Counted from the stretch's first letter, positions 38,808 to 48,719 are shown. The stretch: 64,000 nucleotides of DNA from Ureibacillus massiliensis 4400831 = CIP 108448 = CCUG 49529 (GCF_000772965.1 NZ_JPVQ01000017.1:1-64000), one strand, 5' to 3'. Translations and numbers: made by a program. Notes: generated by a model not told the origin, from the letters alone.

Positions 38808-39770
38808 ATGTGGAAAACAATTATAAGAAGAATCATCATCATGATTCCTCAACTTTTTCTATTAAGTATTCTCGTGTTTATATTAGCAAAATTTATGCCT
38901 GGGGACCCCTTTACCGGATTAATAACTCCGCAAACGGATCCGAATAGACTTGAAGAATTAAGAGAAGAAGCAGGATTAAATGATCCATTGCATATTCAAT
39001 ATATTCGATGGATTTCCAATGCTATTAAAGGGGATTTAGGTAGTAGCTATACTTATCAACGAGATGTTGGAGATCTCATTGGAGAAAGGGCATTGAATAC
39101 ATTTTGGCTTTCCTTTTTAAGTGTTATTCTCCTATATGCTATTGCCATACCTCTTGGAATTTTAGCTGGACGCTATCAAAATTCCAGAATAGATAAAACG
39201 ATTATTTTATATAGTTTTGTCACCTATGCCATTCCAACCTTTGTATTAGCATTATTATTTTTATATTTATTTGGCTATACGCTCGATTGGTTTCCAACGA
39301 GTGGAAGTGTCGATATCGAGCAGGAGGAAGGGACAATTGAATTTTTTTGGAGTAAATTTTACCATCTTATTCTTCCAGCTATCACCTATGCACTTCTAGG
39401 GACAACGGGCATCATTCAATATTTACGTTCAGAAATAATCGATGCAAAGTCAATGGACTATGTTCGCACGGCAAGAAGTAAAGGAATTCCGATGAGAAAG
39501 GTTTACTCAAAGCATATATTCCGAAATTCATTGCTTCCAATTGCGGCTTTTTTTGGTTTTACGATCACTGGATTATTAGGAGGTTCCATTTTTATTGAAA
39601 CAATTTTTGGCTATCCAGGAATGGGACAACTCTTTATTTCGTCTATCACTTCAAGGGACTATAGCGTAATTACTGCACTTGTAATGCTATATGGCTTTTT
39701 AACTTTATTAGGAAGTCTTCTGTCAGATATTATAATGAGCATCGTAGATCCACGGATTAGAATCGAATAA
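38808..39770 (+). CDS. Oligopeptide ABC transporter permease, OppB type
   Basis: 320 aa with six membrane spans. The BPD_transp_1 domain includes the EAA loop (DYVRTARSKGIPMRKVYSKH). The N-terminus (RRIIIMIPQLFLLSIL and a PGDPF motif) is typical of OppB/DppB. It follows the OppF gene by 14 bp behind AAGGAGG. Confidence 0.93.
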   Translation: MWKTIIRRIIIMIPQLFLLSILVFILAKFMPGDPFTGLITPQTDPNRLEELREEAGLNDPLHIQYIRWISNAIKGDLGSSYTYQRDVGDLIGERALNTFWLSFLSVILLYAIAIPLGILAGRYQNSRIDKTIILYSFVTYAIPTFVLALLFLYLFGYTLDWFPTSGSVDIEQEEGTIEFFWSKFYHLILPAITYALLGTTGIIQYLRSEIIDAKSMDYVRTARSKGIPMRKVYSKHIFRNSLLPIAAFFGFTITGLLGGSIFIETIFGYPGMGQLFISSITSRDYSVITALVMLYGFLTLLGSLLSDIIMSIVDPRIRIE

Positions 39771-39799
39771 CGTCCATTCCATTAAAAGAAGGTGAAAAC

Positions 39800-40708
39800 A
39801 TGGTAAGTATAACAAATAGACAAAAGGATAATGCTGATGTTATAAACTCAACTCCTACAGGAATGGAAGTCATTATGAGAGAGTTTAAGAAAGATAGGCT
39901 TGCATTATTCTCATTAATTGCAATGATTGTGGTGATTTCAGTTGTATTTGTGTGGTCACTCTTTATTGATCAAGAATCGTTAATGCGGGTTAGTTTAAAG
40001 GATCGATTTGCACCACCAGGGGAAAACTTTCTCCTTGGTGCTGATTCAGGGGGACGAGATATACTTGGACAACTGATTATCGGTGCTAGAAATTCGTTAG
40101 GAATTGCGATTGCTATTACGTTTATAACGGGCTGCTTCGGGGTAATTATAGGGCTCGTTTGTGGGTATTTCGGTGGTTGGATCGATCAAATCGTCATGAG
40201 AATTATTGATTTCTTTGTCACGATTCCATCCCTAATGTTAATCATTGTGTTCATTACAATCATCCCTAAGTACACGATTTTCTCTTTTATCTTGATTATG
40301 AGCTTATTTTTATGGACAGGCACTGCAAGGGTTGTCCGTTCAAAGGCTTTGTCTGAAAGTAAACGAGATTACGTTTTAGCTTCAAAAACCCTTGGCACAA
40401 ATGACTTAATCATTATTTTTCGTGAAATTGTACCAAATTTAAGTTCAATTTTAATCGTTGAACTTACTTTAAATTTTGCAGGAAATGTTGGTATTGAGAC
40501 TGGTCTAACCTATTTAGGATTTGGTCTTCCGCCAACAACACCGTCACTCGGAACTTTGGTCAGCTATGCCAATAACCCGTTAATCATTCAAGAATATTGG
40601 TGGCTTTGGTTGCCAGCATCTTTATTTATATTATTTATGATGCTCGGGATTAACTATGTTGGACAAGCGCTTAGACGTTCGGCTGACGCTCAACAACGCT
40701 TAGGCTAA
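39800..40708 (+). CDS. Oligopeptide ABC transporter permease, OppC type
   Basis: 302 aa with a cytoplasmic N-terminus (about 1-35), TM1 at about 36-56, the OppC_N-type segment, and a BPD_transp_1 domain with five further spans. The EAA loop is DYVLASKTLGTNDLIIIFREIVP. The ligand-gate motifs ADSGGRDILGQ and LTYLGFGLPP match OppC/DppC. It forms the pore with the OppB-type subunit. Confidence 0.93.
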   Translation: MVSITNRQKDNADVINSTPTGMEVIMREFKKDRLALFSLIAMIVVISVVFVWSLFIDQESLMRVSLKDRFAPPGENFLLGADSGGRDILGQLIIGARNSLGIAIAITFITGCFGVIIGLVCGYFGGWIDQIVMRIIDFFVTIPSLMLIIVFITIIPKYTIFSFILIMSLFLWTGTARVVRSKALSESKRDYVLASKTLGTNDLIIIFREIVPNLSSILIVELTLNFAGNVGIETGLTYLGFGLPPTTPSLGTLVSYANNPLIIQEYWWLWLPASLFILFMMLGINYVGQALRRSADAQQRLG

Positions 40709-40844
40709 ACAATATATATTTCCTTCACATGATGAGAAACCATTTTTAATCTACTTTTGTACTTAAAACTAGTAAAAATGTTAATGCTAATAAAGAGAAG
40801 ATTAGAAACTGTTCAATCATTCATGAAATTATTGGAGGAATGTT

Positions 40845-42683
40845 ATGAAAAAACATAGTAGGTTCGTATTTTTCATATTATCCCTATTATTAGTTTTAGC
40901 AGGCTGTAATGGGACAACGTTAACTGCTGAGGTTGACGAAATGGTTCCTGTTGTAAAAGAAAATAATGAGCCATTGAAAAATGCAAAAGCAGAGAAAGAG
41001 GAAAATACTTTATTTGATTTATCTGTATCAAACGAAGGTACACCGATTAAAGGTGGAATGTTAAAAGTTGCCCTAGTTAAGGACGAGCCTTTTAAAGGAG
41101 TATTTTTAGCTGAGCTAAATGAAGATGGTTTTGATTCAGATATTATGAGCTTTGCTTCAAATTCTATTTTTGAAGTAAGTGGAGATTTTCTAATAACGAA
41201 TGATGGAATTGCTTCCATGGTTGTTGACCAGGTAAATAATAAAGTAACGATTAAAATTCGTGAAGAGGTAAAGTGGTCTGATGGTGAGCCGTTGAAAATT
41301 GAAGACCTTATTTTACCGTATGAGATTATTGGCCATCAGGATTATACAGGAGTCCGGTATAACTCAGCCTTTAAAAACATTGTTGGTGCTGAGGATTATC
41401 ATGATGGACTTGCCGATAAAATTTCTGGTATTAAAAAAATAGATGAACATACAATGGAAATCCATTTTCATCAATTATCACCTGCCATTTTTTCCGGTGG
41501 TGATGGTTTATGGACATATGCGGTTCCTTCTCATCAAATAGGCGATATTCCTGTAAAGGATTTAATGGAATCTGATGCTGTTAGAAAAAATCCTGTGACA
41601 CTTGGACCTTTTAAATTTGATAAAATTGTGCCAGGTGAATCCGTTCAATTTGTGAAAAATGAGCACTATTGGAAAGGCGAGCCAAAGCTTGATGGGGTTA
41701 TTGTGCAGGTTGTACCTTCAAGCACTATTTCTGTTGCAATTGGATCAGGAGAATTTGACATTGTCTTTCATTTCAATGCAACGAAAATGCCTGAAATAAA
41801 GGATTATGAAAATATAACCGTTCTTGGTAGATCTGAGCTGTATTATTCTTACCTTGGATTTAAAGTAGGTACATTTGATTCTACAAAAAATTCTGTAGTT
41901 ACAGATTTAGAGGGATCAAAAATGGGCGATAAACGATTGCGACAGGCAATGGCATATGCGTTAGATATAGAGGGTGTCTCGGAAGTGTTTTATGACAATT
42001 TAAGAGAACGAGCAAACTCATTAATACCACCAATATTTTCATCCTTCCATGATTCGTCATTGAGAGGATATTACTATAATCCGAAAAAAGCAAATGCATT
42101 ATTAGACTCTGCAGGATATATTGATGTCGACGGTGATGGTATGAGGGAAGATCGAGAAGGCAATCAATTAGAAATAAAGCTCGCTGCCATGTCTGGTGAT
42201 ACGACTCAGGAAGATATTATCTCTTATTATTTACAGAACTGGAGAGATGTCGGTTTAAACGTTACATTATCAACGGATCGATTAATCGAATTTAATTCCT
42301 TCTATGAAAAAATTGAAGCAGATGATCCTGAAATTGATATGTTTATGGGAGCATGGGGAACGGGAACTAATCCTTCACCAGCTGGATTATATGGAGCGAG
42401 TGACCCATATAATTTAACTCGATTTACGTCAGAATTTTTAGAGAATACAATAAAAAATATCGATTCACCTCAAGCATTTAACCCAGTTTATAGAGCACAG
42501 CAATTTGGTGCATTTCAGGAATACATGGAGGATATGGCAGTCGTCATTCCAATGCAATTCCGTTATGAAATTGTACCTGTTAATAAAAGAGTGAAAAATT
42601 ATAGTATCGACTATGGTAATGGGACAGGATTACATGAAATAGAACTCATATCAGAAAAACCTATTGCACATAAGAAAAAATAA
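40845..42683 (+). CDS. Oligopeptide-binding lipoprotein, OppA/AppA type
   Basis: 612 aa. A lipoprotein signal with lipobox LVLAGC (Cys21) is followed by a short acidic linker (about 22-60) and an SBP_bac_5 domain (about 70-600). Family motifs are visible (VKWSDGEPLKIEDL, LGPFKFDKI, RLRQAMAYALDIEGV). It captures peptides outside the membrane for the adjacent permeases. It comes last in the operon and is followed by a strong terminator. Confidence 0.93.
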   Translation: MKKHSRFVFFILSLLLVLAGCNGTTLTAEVDEMVPVVKENNEPLKNAKAEKEENTLFDLSVSNEGTPIKGGMLKVALVKDEPFKGVFLAELNEDGFDSDIMSFASNSIFEVSGDFLITNDGIASMVVDQVNNKVTIKIREEVKWSDGEPLKIEDLILPYEIIGHQDYTGVRYNSAFKNIVGAEDYHDGLADKISGIKKIDEHTMEIHFHQLSPAIFSGGDGLWTYAVPSHQIGDIPVKDLMESDAVRKNPVTLGPFKFDKIVPGESVQFVKNEHYWKGEPKLDGVIVQVVPSSTISVAIGSGEFDIVFHFNATKMPEIKDYENITVLGRSELYYSYLGFKVGTFDSTKNSVVTDLEGSKMGDKRLRQAMAYALDIEGVSEVFYDNLRERANSLIPPIFSSFHDSSLRGYYYNPKKANALLDSAGYIDVDGDGMREDREGNQLEIKLAAMSGDTTQEDIISYYLQNWRDVGLNVTLSTDRLIEFNSFYEKIEADDPEIDMFMGAWGTGTNPSPAGLYGASDPYNLTRFTSEFLENTIKNIDSPQAFNPVYRAQQFGAFQEYMEDMAVVIPMQFRYEIVPVNKRVKNYSIDYGNGTGLHEIELISEKPIAHKKK

Positions 42684-42685
42684 TA

Positions 42686-42747
42686 AAAAGAGTTGTCCTT
42701 AGTATGATCCACTCTAAAATGGGTCATTTCGGACAACTCTTTTTTAT
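42686..42747 (+). terminator. Terminator after the peptide transporter operon
   Basis: AAAAGAGTTGTCC pairs with GGACAACTCTTTT, with a second inner stem (ATGATCCA/GGGTCAT), then TTTTT. It overlaps the 3' end of the convergent degV-like gene and may serve both. Confidence 0.88.
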
Positions 42748-43604
42748 TGTTGCTGATATTCTCGATCAGGGAAGAAAATTGCAATTGTACCCGGACCAGC
42801 ATGTGCGCCAATCGATGAACCGATTAAAGTAATATCAAATGCTTTTGGATGTAACTTTTCTTCGATCAAAGATTTAACTTCCTCAGCAAATGCTAAGTCA
42901 TCTCCATGACTGATTCCGACTATTTTATTTGAAAAATCGCCACCGCGTTCTTCCATTAATTCAATAATACGATGTATTGCTTTTTTGCGACCTCGTATTT
43001 TTTCAAGTGGAATCAGCTTTCCATCCTCTACATGTAAAATCGGTTTAATACTTAATAATCCACCGATGAAAGCACTAGATTTTGAAATTCGACCACCCGC
43101 TGCTAAATAATCAAGTTTTTCAACAGTAAATAAATGTGTCATATGCTTCGCTAAATACTCAATACGTGATGTAATCTCATCAAGTGATAATCCTTGATCA
43201 CGTAAAGATACAGCTTCTTTTACTAGTAATCCATATCCTAATGAAGCACATTTTGAATCAATAATTTTTAACTTAAAATCTGGATATTGTTCTTTAAGCT
43301 GTGTTGCAATCATGACGGCAGTGCTGTATGTACCAGACAAGTTTGAAGAGAAGGCGATATAAAGTCCTTCTTCATTGTCTTTGGCAAGTTGTTCGAATGC
43401 TTTTAAAAAATCTTCTGGCGATACTTGGGATGTCTTTGGTGATACGCCGTTCCGCATTGCATCATATACTTTAATTGAGTCGATATCTAAAATGTCTCGG
43501 TATTGTTCGTCATTTAGATTTACACGTAATGTCAAAAGCTCGACTTCATGATCTTCAAAATATTTCTTTGGTAAATCACTAGCACTATCTGCAAAAATTT
43601 TCAA
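42744..43604 (-). CDS. DegV family fatty-acid-binding protein
   Basis: 286 aa, standard for the FakB/DegV fold. MKIFADSASDLP at the N-terminus, the TSQVSPEDF loop and SSNLSGTYSTA carry the conserved serine/threonine lipid-binding residues. The C-terminus has GAHAGPGTIAIFF. Such proteins carry fatty acids for FakA kinase. B. subtilis YitS is a DegV protein near yitU and yitW, which matches the next two genes. fakA is not in this window. Confidence 0.92.
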   Translation of the reverse strand: MKIFADSASDLPKKYFEDHEVELLTLRVNLNDEQYRDILDIDSIKVYDAMRNGVSPKTSQVSPEDFLKAFEQLAKDNEEGLYIAFSSNLSGTYSTAVMIATQLKEQYPDFKLKIIDSKCASLGYGLLVKEAVSLRDQGLSLDEITSRIEYLAKHMTHLFTVEKLDYLAAGGRISKSSAFIGGLLSIKPILHVEDGKLIPLEKIRGRKKAIHRIIELMEERGGDFSNKIVGISHGDDLAFAEEVKSLIEEKLHPKAFDITLIGSSIGAHAGPGTIAIFFPDREYQQQ

Positions 43605-43703
43605 AAGTATGACCCCCTTTATATGTTGTTTTTAAATTCAATGGCTTTTTTGATAGTTTATGTTGTTTAAATAAGAAATACTAGTATTTTCCTATCCTTT
43701 TTA

Positions 43704-44513
43704 CTAGTTCAATTTTAATCTTTCTATAAGTACATTTGCAATGCCATCTTCGTTATTACTTAATGTTACTTCATTGGCGATGCTTTTTAACTGATCGATG
43801 CCATTTGCCATTGCAACGCCAATACCAGCGTAGTCGATCATTTCTAAATCATTATCTTCATCACCAAAAGCGATAATACGATCTCGTGGGATGTTTAATT
43901 CCTTTGCAACAAGTGAAATACCAACCGCTTTATTTAGACCTTTTTTTACAATTTCAACAATATGGAATGGTGCCCCCCAACGACGATGATCGATTAGTTC
44001 TGCATGGACATCTTCTAAATGTTTACGTATACTTGGAACATTTTCTTCATTCGCATGAATAAGTAAGCTCGTTGGGTCTTCATTTAAATTTCCTCTTAAA
44101 TTCCCAATTGTTACATCTGGATCACCCATTTTAAAAATATTCATCATTGATTGATCTTCTGTATGAATAAAAACATTATCCATTACTTCTGCGATTAAAT
44201 TTTTATATTGAAATTTGTCAACAGAATCAACAACATCATGCACAACACCAATATCCATTGGCGAATGAACGAGTTTAAAGGATTTATTTTTAGGATGGTG
44301 TACAAGTGCACCATTGAAGTTGACAATCGGTGTAGTTAACATGAGCTCGTTATAGTAAAGCTGGCTTGCTCGGAATGGTCTACCTGTTGCAATCATCACC
44401 TGGTGACCTGCTTCCTTTGCCTTCATAATCGTTTGCTTTGTTTTTTCAGAAATCGTCTGTGTATCTGTCAACAAAGTACCGTCTAAATCTAACACAATTA
44501 AATGTTTCTCCAT
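43704..44513 (-). CDS. Cof-type HAD-IIB phosphatase (YitU-like)
   Basis: 269 aa. HAD motif I is LDLDGTLL (residues 7-14), motif II ATGRP, and motif IV AFGDEDNDLEMI, with the C2B cap between. The family dephosphorylates sugar phosphates, FMN and similar metabolites. The position between a DegV gene and a YitW-like gene recalls B. subtilis YitU, a flavin-pathway phosphatase, but specificity cannot be read from sequence. Confidence 0.9.
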   Translation of the reverse strand: MEKHLIVLDLDGTLLTDTQTISEKTKQTIMKAKEAGHQVMIATGRPFRASQLYYNELMLTTPIVNFNGALVHHPKNKSFKLVHSPMDIGVVHDVVDSVDKFQYKNLIAEVMDNVFIHTEDQSMMNIFKMGDPDVTIGNLRGNLNEDPTSLLIHANEENVPSIRKHLEDVHAELIDHRRWGAPFHIVEIVKKGLNKAVGISLVAKELNIPRDRIIAFGDEDNDLEMIDYAGIGVAMANGIDQLKSIANEVTLSNNEDGIANVLIERLKLN

Positions 44514-44718
44514 AAAGGAAAACTCCTTTCTGTATTCTTTAAATTTTATATCTAAATGGAAACTTTAGTCAAAGTATTTACTATAAGGAATATTTCAAAC
44601 GTTGTCACGGTATGTTTAAGTAAACATAATGAACAGATATATTATGTGCTTCCTGAATATAATATAACTAAAAAGAAGTATTGAAGAATCGTGGTTTTTG
44701 AAATTGTTTTCCATGTCA

Positions 44719-44741
44719 TGTATCATTTTTAATATGATACA
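44719..44741. promoter_or_regulatory. Operator-like inverted repeat upstream of the YitW-like gene
   Basis: TGTATCAT-N7-ATGATACA has perfect 8-bp arms and ends on a TACAAT -10-like hexamer (44738-44743), about 30 bp before the start codon. The geometry suggests a repressor site; no known regulator is recognised. Confidence 0.4.
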
Positions 44742-44771
44742 ATAAACACTATAAGGAAAGGGGAAACTGAT

Positions 44772-45086
44772 ATGGCAATTGATCAAGATTTAAAAGATAG
44801 CATTTTAGGTGCTTTAGAAAATGTAATTGACCCTGAATTAGGGATTGATATAGTGAACTTAGGGTTAGTATATGATGTCGATTTAGATGAAGAGGGTCTA
44901 TGTACTGTTACGATGACATTAACTTCCATGGGATGTCCACTTGGCCCAGTCATTGTGGATCAAGTAAACACTGCTCTTAGTGACTTACCAGAAGTAAAAA
45001 AAGTGGACGTTAACATCGTTTGGCAACCAGTTTGGAATAAAGATATGATGTCAAGATATGCAAAAATGGCTCTAGGGATTCGATAA
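44772..45086 (+). CDS. yitW: MIP18/DUF59 family Fe-S assembly factor (YitW-like)
   Basis: 104 aa. VIDPELGIDIVNLGLVYDV and the reactive-cysteine segment TSMGCPLGP mark the DUF59 (SufT/PaaD-like) family, which helps mature iron-sulfur proteins. B. subtilis YitW has the same size, and its neighbours yitS and yitU match the two upstream genes here. Start ATG 44772 after GAAAGGGG. A terminator follows. Confidence 0.88.
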   Translation: MAIDQDLKDSILGALENVIDPELGIDIVNLGLVYDVDLDEEGLCTVTMTLTSMGCPLGPVIVDQVNTALSDLPEVKKVDVNIVWQPVWNKDMMSRYAKMALGIR

Positions 45087-45108
45087 TCTCTATAATTAAT
45101 TTAAGAAA

Positions 45109-45149
45109 AGGTTAGCCCAATAGGATTCTTTTGGGTTAGCCTCTTTTTA
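45109..45149 (+). terminator. Terminator after the YitW-like gene
   Basis: AGGTTAGCCCAA pairs with TTGGGTTAGCCT with wobbles, then CTTTTTAT. Confidence 0.8.
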
Positions 45150-45237
45150 TATTTTAGTTGCAATTAAAAGTGAGGGTACGTTGATAAGGAATTTTATTTG
45201 GTGGTTGTAAAAGTACTTGAATGAAAAACTAGTTTTA

Positions 45238-45272
45238 TGAAAAGAGCACTTTCGATAGGGAAAGTGCTCCAA
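45238..45272 (-). terminator. Second terminator downstream of fnr
   Basis: Perfect 10-bp stem GAGCACTTTC/GAAAGTGCTC with a 6-nt loop. The T-run (TTTT) lies on the minus strand side, so it serves leftward transcription. Confidence 0.65.
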
Positions 45273-45338
45273 AAATATGTTTTGTGAGAATGGTCACTTT
45301 CTGTTACGAAGGTTCACCTATGATAAAATTTCCACAAG

Positions 45339-45370
45339 AAAAAAGGAACTTTCCCTAGAAAAAGTTCCAA
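45339..45370 (-). terminator. Terminator after fnr
   Basis: Stem GGAACTTT/AAAGTTCC followed on the minus strand by TTTTTTCTTG, about 60 bp beyond the fnr stop. Confidence 0.75.
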
Positions 45371-45427
45371 ATTATATATTTCATAAGCTCAAATCACTTT
45401 CTTAGCTTAAATCTCCAAAAACTAAAC

Positions 45428-46123
45428 TTAATCAATCCTACAAATTTCAATTGGACAATTATCACAGCATATTTCAGTTTTTAAATAGTTCAAATCATGA
45501 ATTGTAATATATCCCTTATCGATTGAAAGTACGTTTTGTTTTCTTAAATCGTTTAACATACGATTGACCATTTCACGACTTGTCGAGCAGAGGTTAGCAA
45601 GTTCAGTGTTTGTTAGATTAAAATTAATGAAAATTTTATTATCATCCGTTATTTCACCGTAAGTATTGGACAAACGAATTAAAGTTGAATAAAGTGCACC
45701 TTTTTTTCCGTTCATTACCAAATCACGAATCAAACTTTGGTTTTTAATGTTCTCATTTTGAAGCCACTTTAAATATTCGATGAGTAAAGCGGGTTGTTCT
45801 GTTAACAACAACTCTAAATCACTTTTACTTAATGAGAAAATTTCAGTTTGGCTTAATGCGATAGCAGATGTTGAATGGGAGCCAATTTGACTAAATAATG
45901 TAGTTTCTCCAAGAATGCTGCCTTTGCCACAAATCCGAATTGTTAATTCCTTACCGCTTTCTTGTTCTTTACTAATTTGAACTTTGCCCTCTTTAATTAA
46001 AAAAATATCATGAGCCATTTCGCCTTCTTGAAATATATGATTCCCTTTATCAACTTTAAAAAATTGCCCGTTATTTTCGAATAAACGATGGAAATTCAAT
46101 GGGGAATTATCTAAAACGACCAA
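45428..46123 (-). CDS. fnr: Anaerobic regulator Fnr (Bacillus type, C-terminal Fe-S cluster)
   Basis: Crp/Fnr regulator: cyclic-nucleotide-fold domain (about 10-125), dimer helix, and winged HTH (about 160-210, LANLCSTSREMVNRMLNDL). The C-terminus carries C-X2-C-X4-C (CDNCPIEIC). In B. subtilis Fnr these three cysteines plus Asp141 hold a [4Fe-4S] cluster. Here an Asp in SLIRDLVMNGKKG lies exactly 86 residues before the first of them, the same spacing. TTG 46123 is preferred because AAGGAAGTGAT sits 8 nt upstream; a GTG at 46132 is too close to it. Length 231 aa. Two terminators follow. Confidence 0.88.
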   Translation of the reverse strand: MVVLDNSPLNFHRLFENNGQFFKVDKGNHIFQEGEMAHDIFLIKEGKVQISKEQESGKELTIRICGKGSILGETTLFSQIGSHSTSAIALSQTEIFSLSKSDLELLLTEQPALLIEYLKWLQNENIKNQSLIRDLVMNGKKGALYSTLIRLSNTYGEITDDNKIFINFNLTNTELANLCSTSREMVNRMLNDLRKQNVLSIDKGYITIHDLNYLKTEICCDNCPIEICRID

Positions 46124-46386
46124 ATGTATCACTTCCTTAAATTGCTTATGAATAAATTAAAATCGTCATCAAAAAAATAATAAAAAGAACACGAACTAAA
46201 TGATATATATAAAATACTACATTGCAATGATAACATAAACGTCTAATGTATATGTGAAAAATTTAATGGTTAATTTCGCCACTCTACGTTGATATTGTAT
46301 AACCTTTATGTTTGAATTTAAGAGGAAATATGTGACATATTGGTGATTTTTTACAGTGAAATAAAATAAAATCACATGGCAATTTC

Positions 46387-46438
46387 TTGAAGTATCCAAT
46401 GATTCAACCTATAATGGGAATAGTCAATAAAGGTCAAA
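46387..46438 (+). promoter_or_regulatory. SigA promoter with CtsR operator for clpB
   Basis: TTGAAG (46387) and TATAAT (46410) are spaced 17 bp. AGTCAATAAAGGTCAAA (46422-46438) follows directly. This is a tandem heptad with 3-bp spacing, one mismatch from the CtsR consensus RGTCAAANANRGTCAAA. A repressor bound there would block initiation, as at other clp genes. Confidence 0.82.
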
Positions 46439-46481
46439 TTTTCATGGGATATAATTTAGATATAAAATTGAGGTGAAAAAA

Positions 46482-48599
46482 ATGCAATTTCAACAACAAG
46501 ATAATCGAAAACCATTGGAGCAATTTGGTCGTAATTTAATAGAAGAAGTTAAAAAAGGAAAGATGGATCCGGTCATAGGACGTGATGAAGAAATCCGCAA
46601 TGTGATACGAATTTTATCTAGAAAAACAAAAAATAATCCGGTTTTAATTGGTGAGCCTGGTGTAGGAAAAACAGCCATTGTAGAAGGATTAGCTCAGCGA
46701 ATTGTACGAAAAGACGTCCCAGAAGGCTTAAAGGATTGCGTACTATACGAACTAGACATGAGTGCATTAATTGCTGGTGCCAGCTACCGTGGACAATTTG
46801 AAGAACGTTTAAAAGGTGTATTAAAAGAAGTGAAGGAATCAGAAGGTCGTATTATTTTATTTATTGATGAAATTCATACAATCGTAGGAGCTGGAAAAAC
46901 TGACGGTGCTATGGACGCTGGGAATATGTTAAAGCCGATGTTAGCACGTGGAGAGCTTCATTGTATTGGAGCGACTACACTGGACGAATACCGTATGTAT
47001 ATTGAAAAAGATCCCGCTTTAGAACGTCGATTCCAACAAGTATTAGTTCGTGAGCCATCAATAGAAGATACTGTTTCGATTTTACGTGGTTTAAAAGAGC
47101 GATTTGAATTACATCATGGTGTTCGTATACACGACCGGGCAATTATCGCAGCTGCCCAGCTTTCAAATCGGTATATAACAGATCGCTTCTTACCTGATAA
47201 AGCTATTGATTTAATAGACGAAGCCTGTGCCATGATTCGAACAGAAATCGATTCTATGCCACAGGAATTGGATATGGTGACAAGACGAGTGATGCAACTA
47301 GAAATAGAAGAGCAAGCATTAACGAAAGAGAAGGATGATGCGAGCAAAAAACGTCTAGAAGCATTAAAAGAAGAATTGCAATCATTAAAATCTAAACAGC
47401 AAACAATGAAAGAACAATGGGAGTTTGAAAAACAAGGATTACAAACGATTCAACATAAGCGTGAGCAATTGGATCGATACCGTAGAGAATTAGAGGATGC
47501 TGAAAGTAAATATGACTTAAATAAAGCAGCTGAATTACGTCATGGTAAAATTCCCGCATTAGAAAAGGAACTAGCAACCTTAGAAGAAGAAATGAAACAA
47601 GGCTCTGAAACAAGAATATTGCGTGAAGAAGTAACGGCTGATGAAATTGCTTCCATTATTTCAAGATGGACTGGCATACCGGTGACAAAACTTGTTGAAG
47701 GTGAGAGGGAGAAGCTATTAAGACTAAAGGATACTCTTCATGAGCGTGTTGTTGGTCAGGATACAGCTGTTCAGCTTGTTACTGAAGCAGTTTGGCGTGC
47801 TCGAGCAGGAATTCAAGATCCAAATCGGCCAATCGGATCATTTATCTTCTTAGGACCTACAGGGGTAGGGAAAACAGAGCTTGCTAAGGCATTAGCCGCC
47901 CAATTATTTGATTCAGAAGAGCACTTCATACGAATTGATATGAGTGAGTATATGGAAAAACATAGTGTTTCAAGACTTGTTGGTGCGCCACCAGGTTACA
48001 TCGGTTATGAAGAAGGTGGACAATTAACAGAAAGTGTAAGAAGAAACCCTTACTCTGTGATTTTACTTGATGAAATTGAAAAGGCTCATCCAGATGTGGC
48101 TAATATTCTATTGCAAATTTTAGATGATGGTCGAATTACAGATAGCCAAGGAAGACTTGTAAACTTTTCAAATACGGTAATTATTATGACGTCTAATATT
48201 GGCTCACAATATTTGCTTGAACAAAAAGATACAGCTGAAGAATTAGTCATGACAGAATTGCGCCTTCACTTCAAACCAGAATTATTAAACCGAGTTGATG
48301 ATATTATTATGTTCCATGCATTAAGTTCCGATCATTTTACAGCGATCACATGGAAGTATATTGAGCAATTAAAAACACGTATTGCAGAACAAGAGATTGA
48401 GCTGAAGGTTGACGAATCTGTCGTAGAATGGGTCGTGGAACATGGTGTTGATCCGCAATTTGGTGCAAGACCTTTAAAGAGATTTATTCAAAGACATGTT
48501 GAAACAGCAGTTGCAAGAGAGTTGTTAAAGGGAGATGTCGTTCCTGGGGATACATTAAACGTTACAATGAAAAATCAGGAATTACTTGTGACTAAATAA
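46482..48599 (+). CDS. clpB: ClpB disaggregase lacking the N-terminal domain
   Basis: 705 aa from ATG 46482, correctly spaced from GAGGTGA; ClpB is usually about 860 aa. Present are AAA1 (GEPGVGKT near residue 57, [11 protein letters not shown]), the long ClpB middle coiled coil (about 265-375), and AAA2 (GPTGVGKT near 466, [15 protein letters not shown]). Missing is the Clp_N double repeat of about 150 residues. The promoter lies only about 65-95 bp upstream, so the short form is the designed product, not a decayed long one. There is no ClpP-binding IGF loop in the expected place, supporting a chaperone role over ClpC or ClpE. Confidence 0.9.
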   Translation: MQFQQQDNRKPLEQFGRNLIEEVKKGKMDPVIGRDEEIRNVIRILSRKTKNNPVLIGEPGVGKTAIVEGLAQRIVRKDVPEGLKDCVLYELDMSALIAGASYRGQFEERLKGVLKEVKESEGRIILFIDEIHTIVGAGKTDGAMDAGNMLKPMLARGELHCIGATTLDEYRMYIEKDPALERRFQQVLVREPSIEDTVSILRGLKERFELHHGVRIHDRAIIAAAQLSNRYITDRFLPDKAIDLIDEACAMIRTEIDSMPQELDMVTRRVMQLEIEEQALTKEKDDASKKRLEALKEELQSLKSKQQTMKEQWEFEKQGLQTIQHKREQLDRYRRELEDAESKYDLNKAAELRHGKIPALEKELATLEEEMKQGSETRILREEVTADEIASIISRWTGIPVTKLVEGEREKLLRLKDTLHERVVGQDTAVQLVTEAVWRARAGIQDPNRPIGSFIFLGPTGVGKTELAKALAAQLFDSEEHFIRIDMSEYMEKHSVSRLVGAPPGYIGYEEGGQLTESVRRNPYSVILLDEIEKAHPDVANILLQILDDGRITDSQGRLVNFSNTVIIMTSNIGSQYLLEQKDTAEELVMTELRLHFKPELLNRVDDIIMFHALSSDHFTAITWKYIEQLKTRIAEQEIELKVDESVVEWVVEHGVDPQFGARPLKRFIQRHVETAVARELLKGDVVPGDTLNVTMKNQELLVTK

Positions 48600-48616
48600 T
48601 TTTTTTCATTAATAGA

Positions 48617-48658
48617 ACAACGCACAAATGCTAAAGATTACATTTGTGCGTTGTTTTT
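48617..48658 (+). terminator. Terminator after clpB
   Basis: AACGCACAAATG pairs perfectly with CATTTGTGCGTT around a 10-nt loop, then GTTTTT. Confidence 0.9.
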
Positions 48659-48670
48659 AGTAGTCCAAAG

Positions 48671-48700
48671 AAAAAATCCCGCACTGCTATAGCGCGGGAA
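48671..48700 (-). terminator. Terminator after the DUF2929 gene
   Basis: TCCCGC pairs with GCGGGA around a short loop, with the T-run (TTTTTT) on the minus strand. Confidence 0.75.
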
Positions 48701-48719
48701 TTAATTATTGTACTTATAA

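Noticed and set aside
46320-46385. Fnr site upstream of fnr (TGTGACATATTGGTGA)
   Set aside because: The second half-site is in direct, not inverted, orientation, so it does not fit TGTGA-N6-TCACA.
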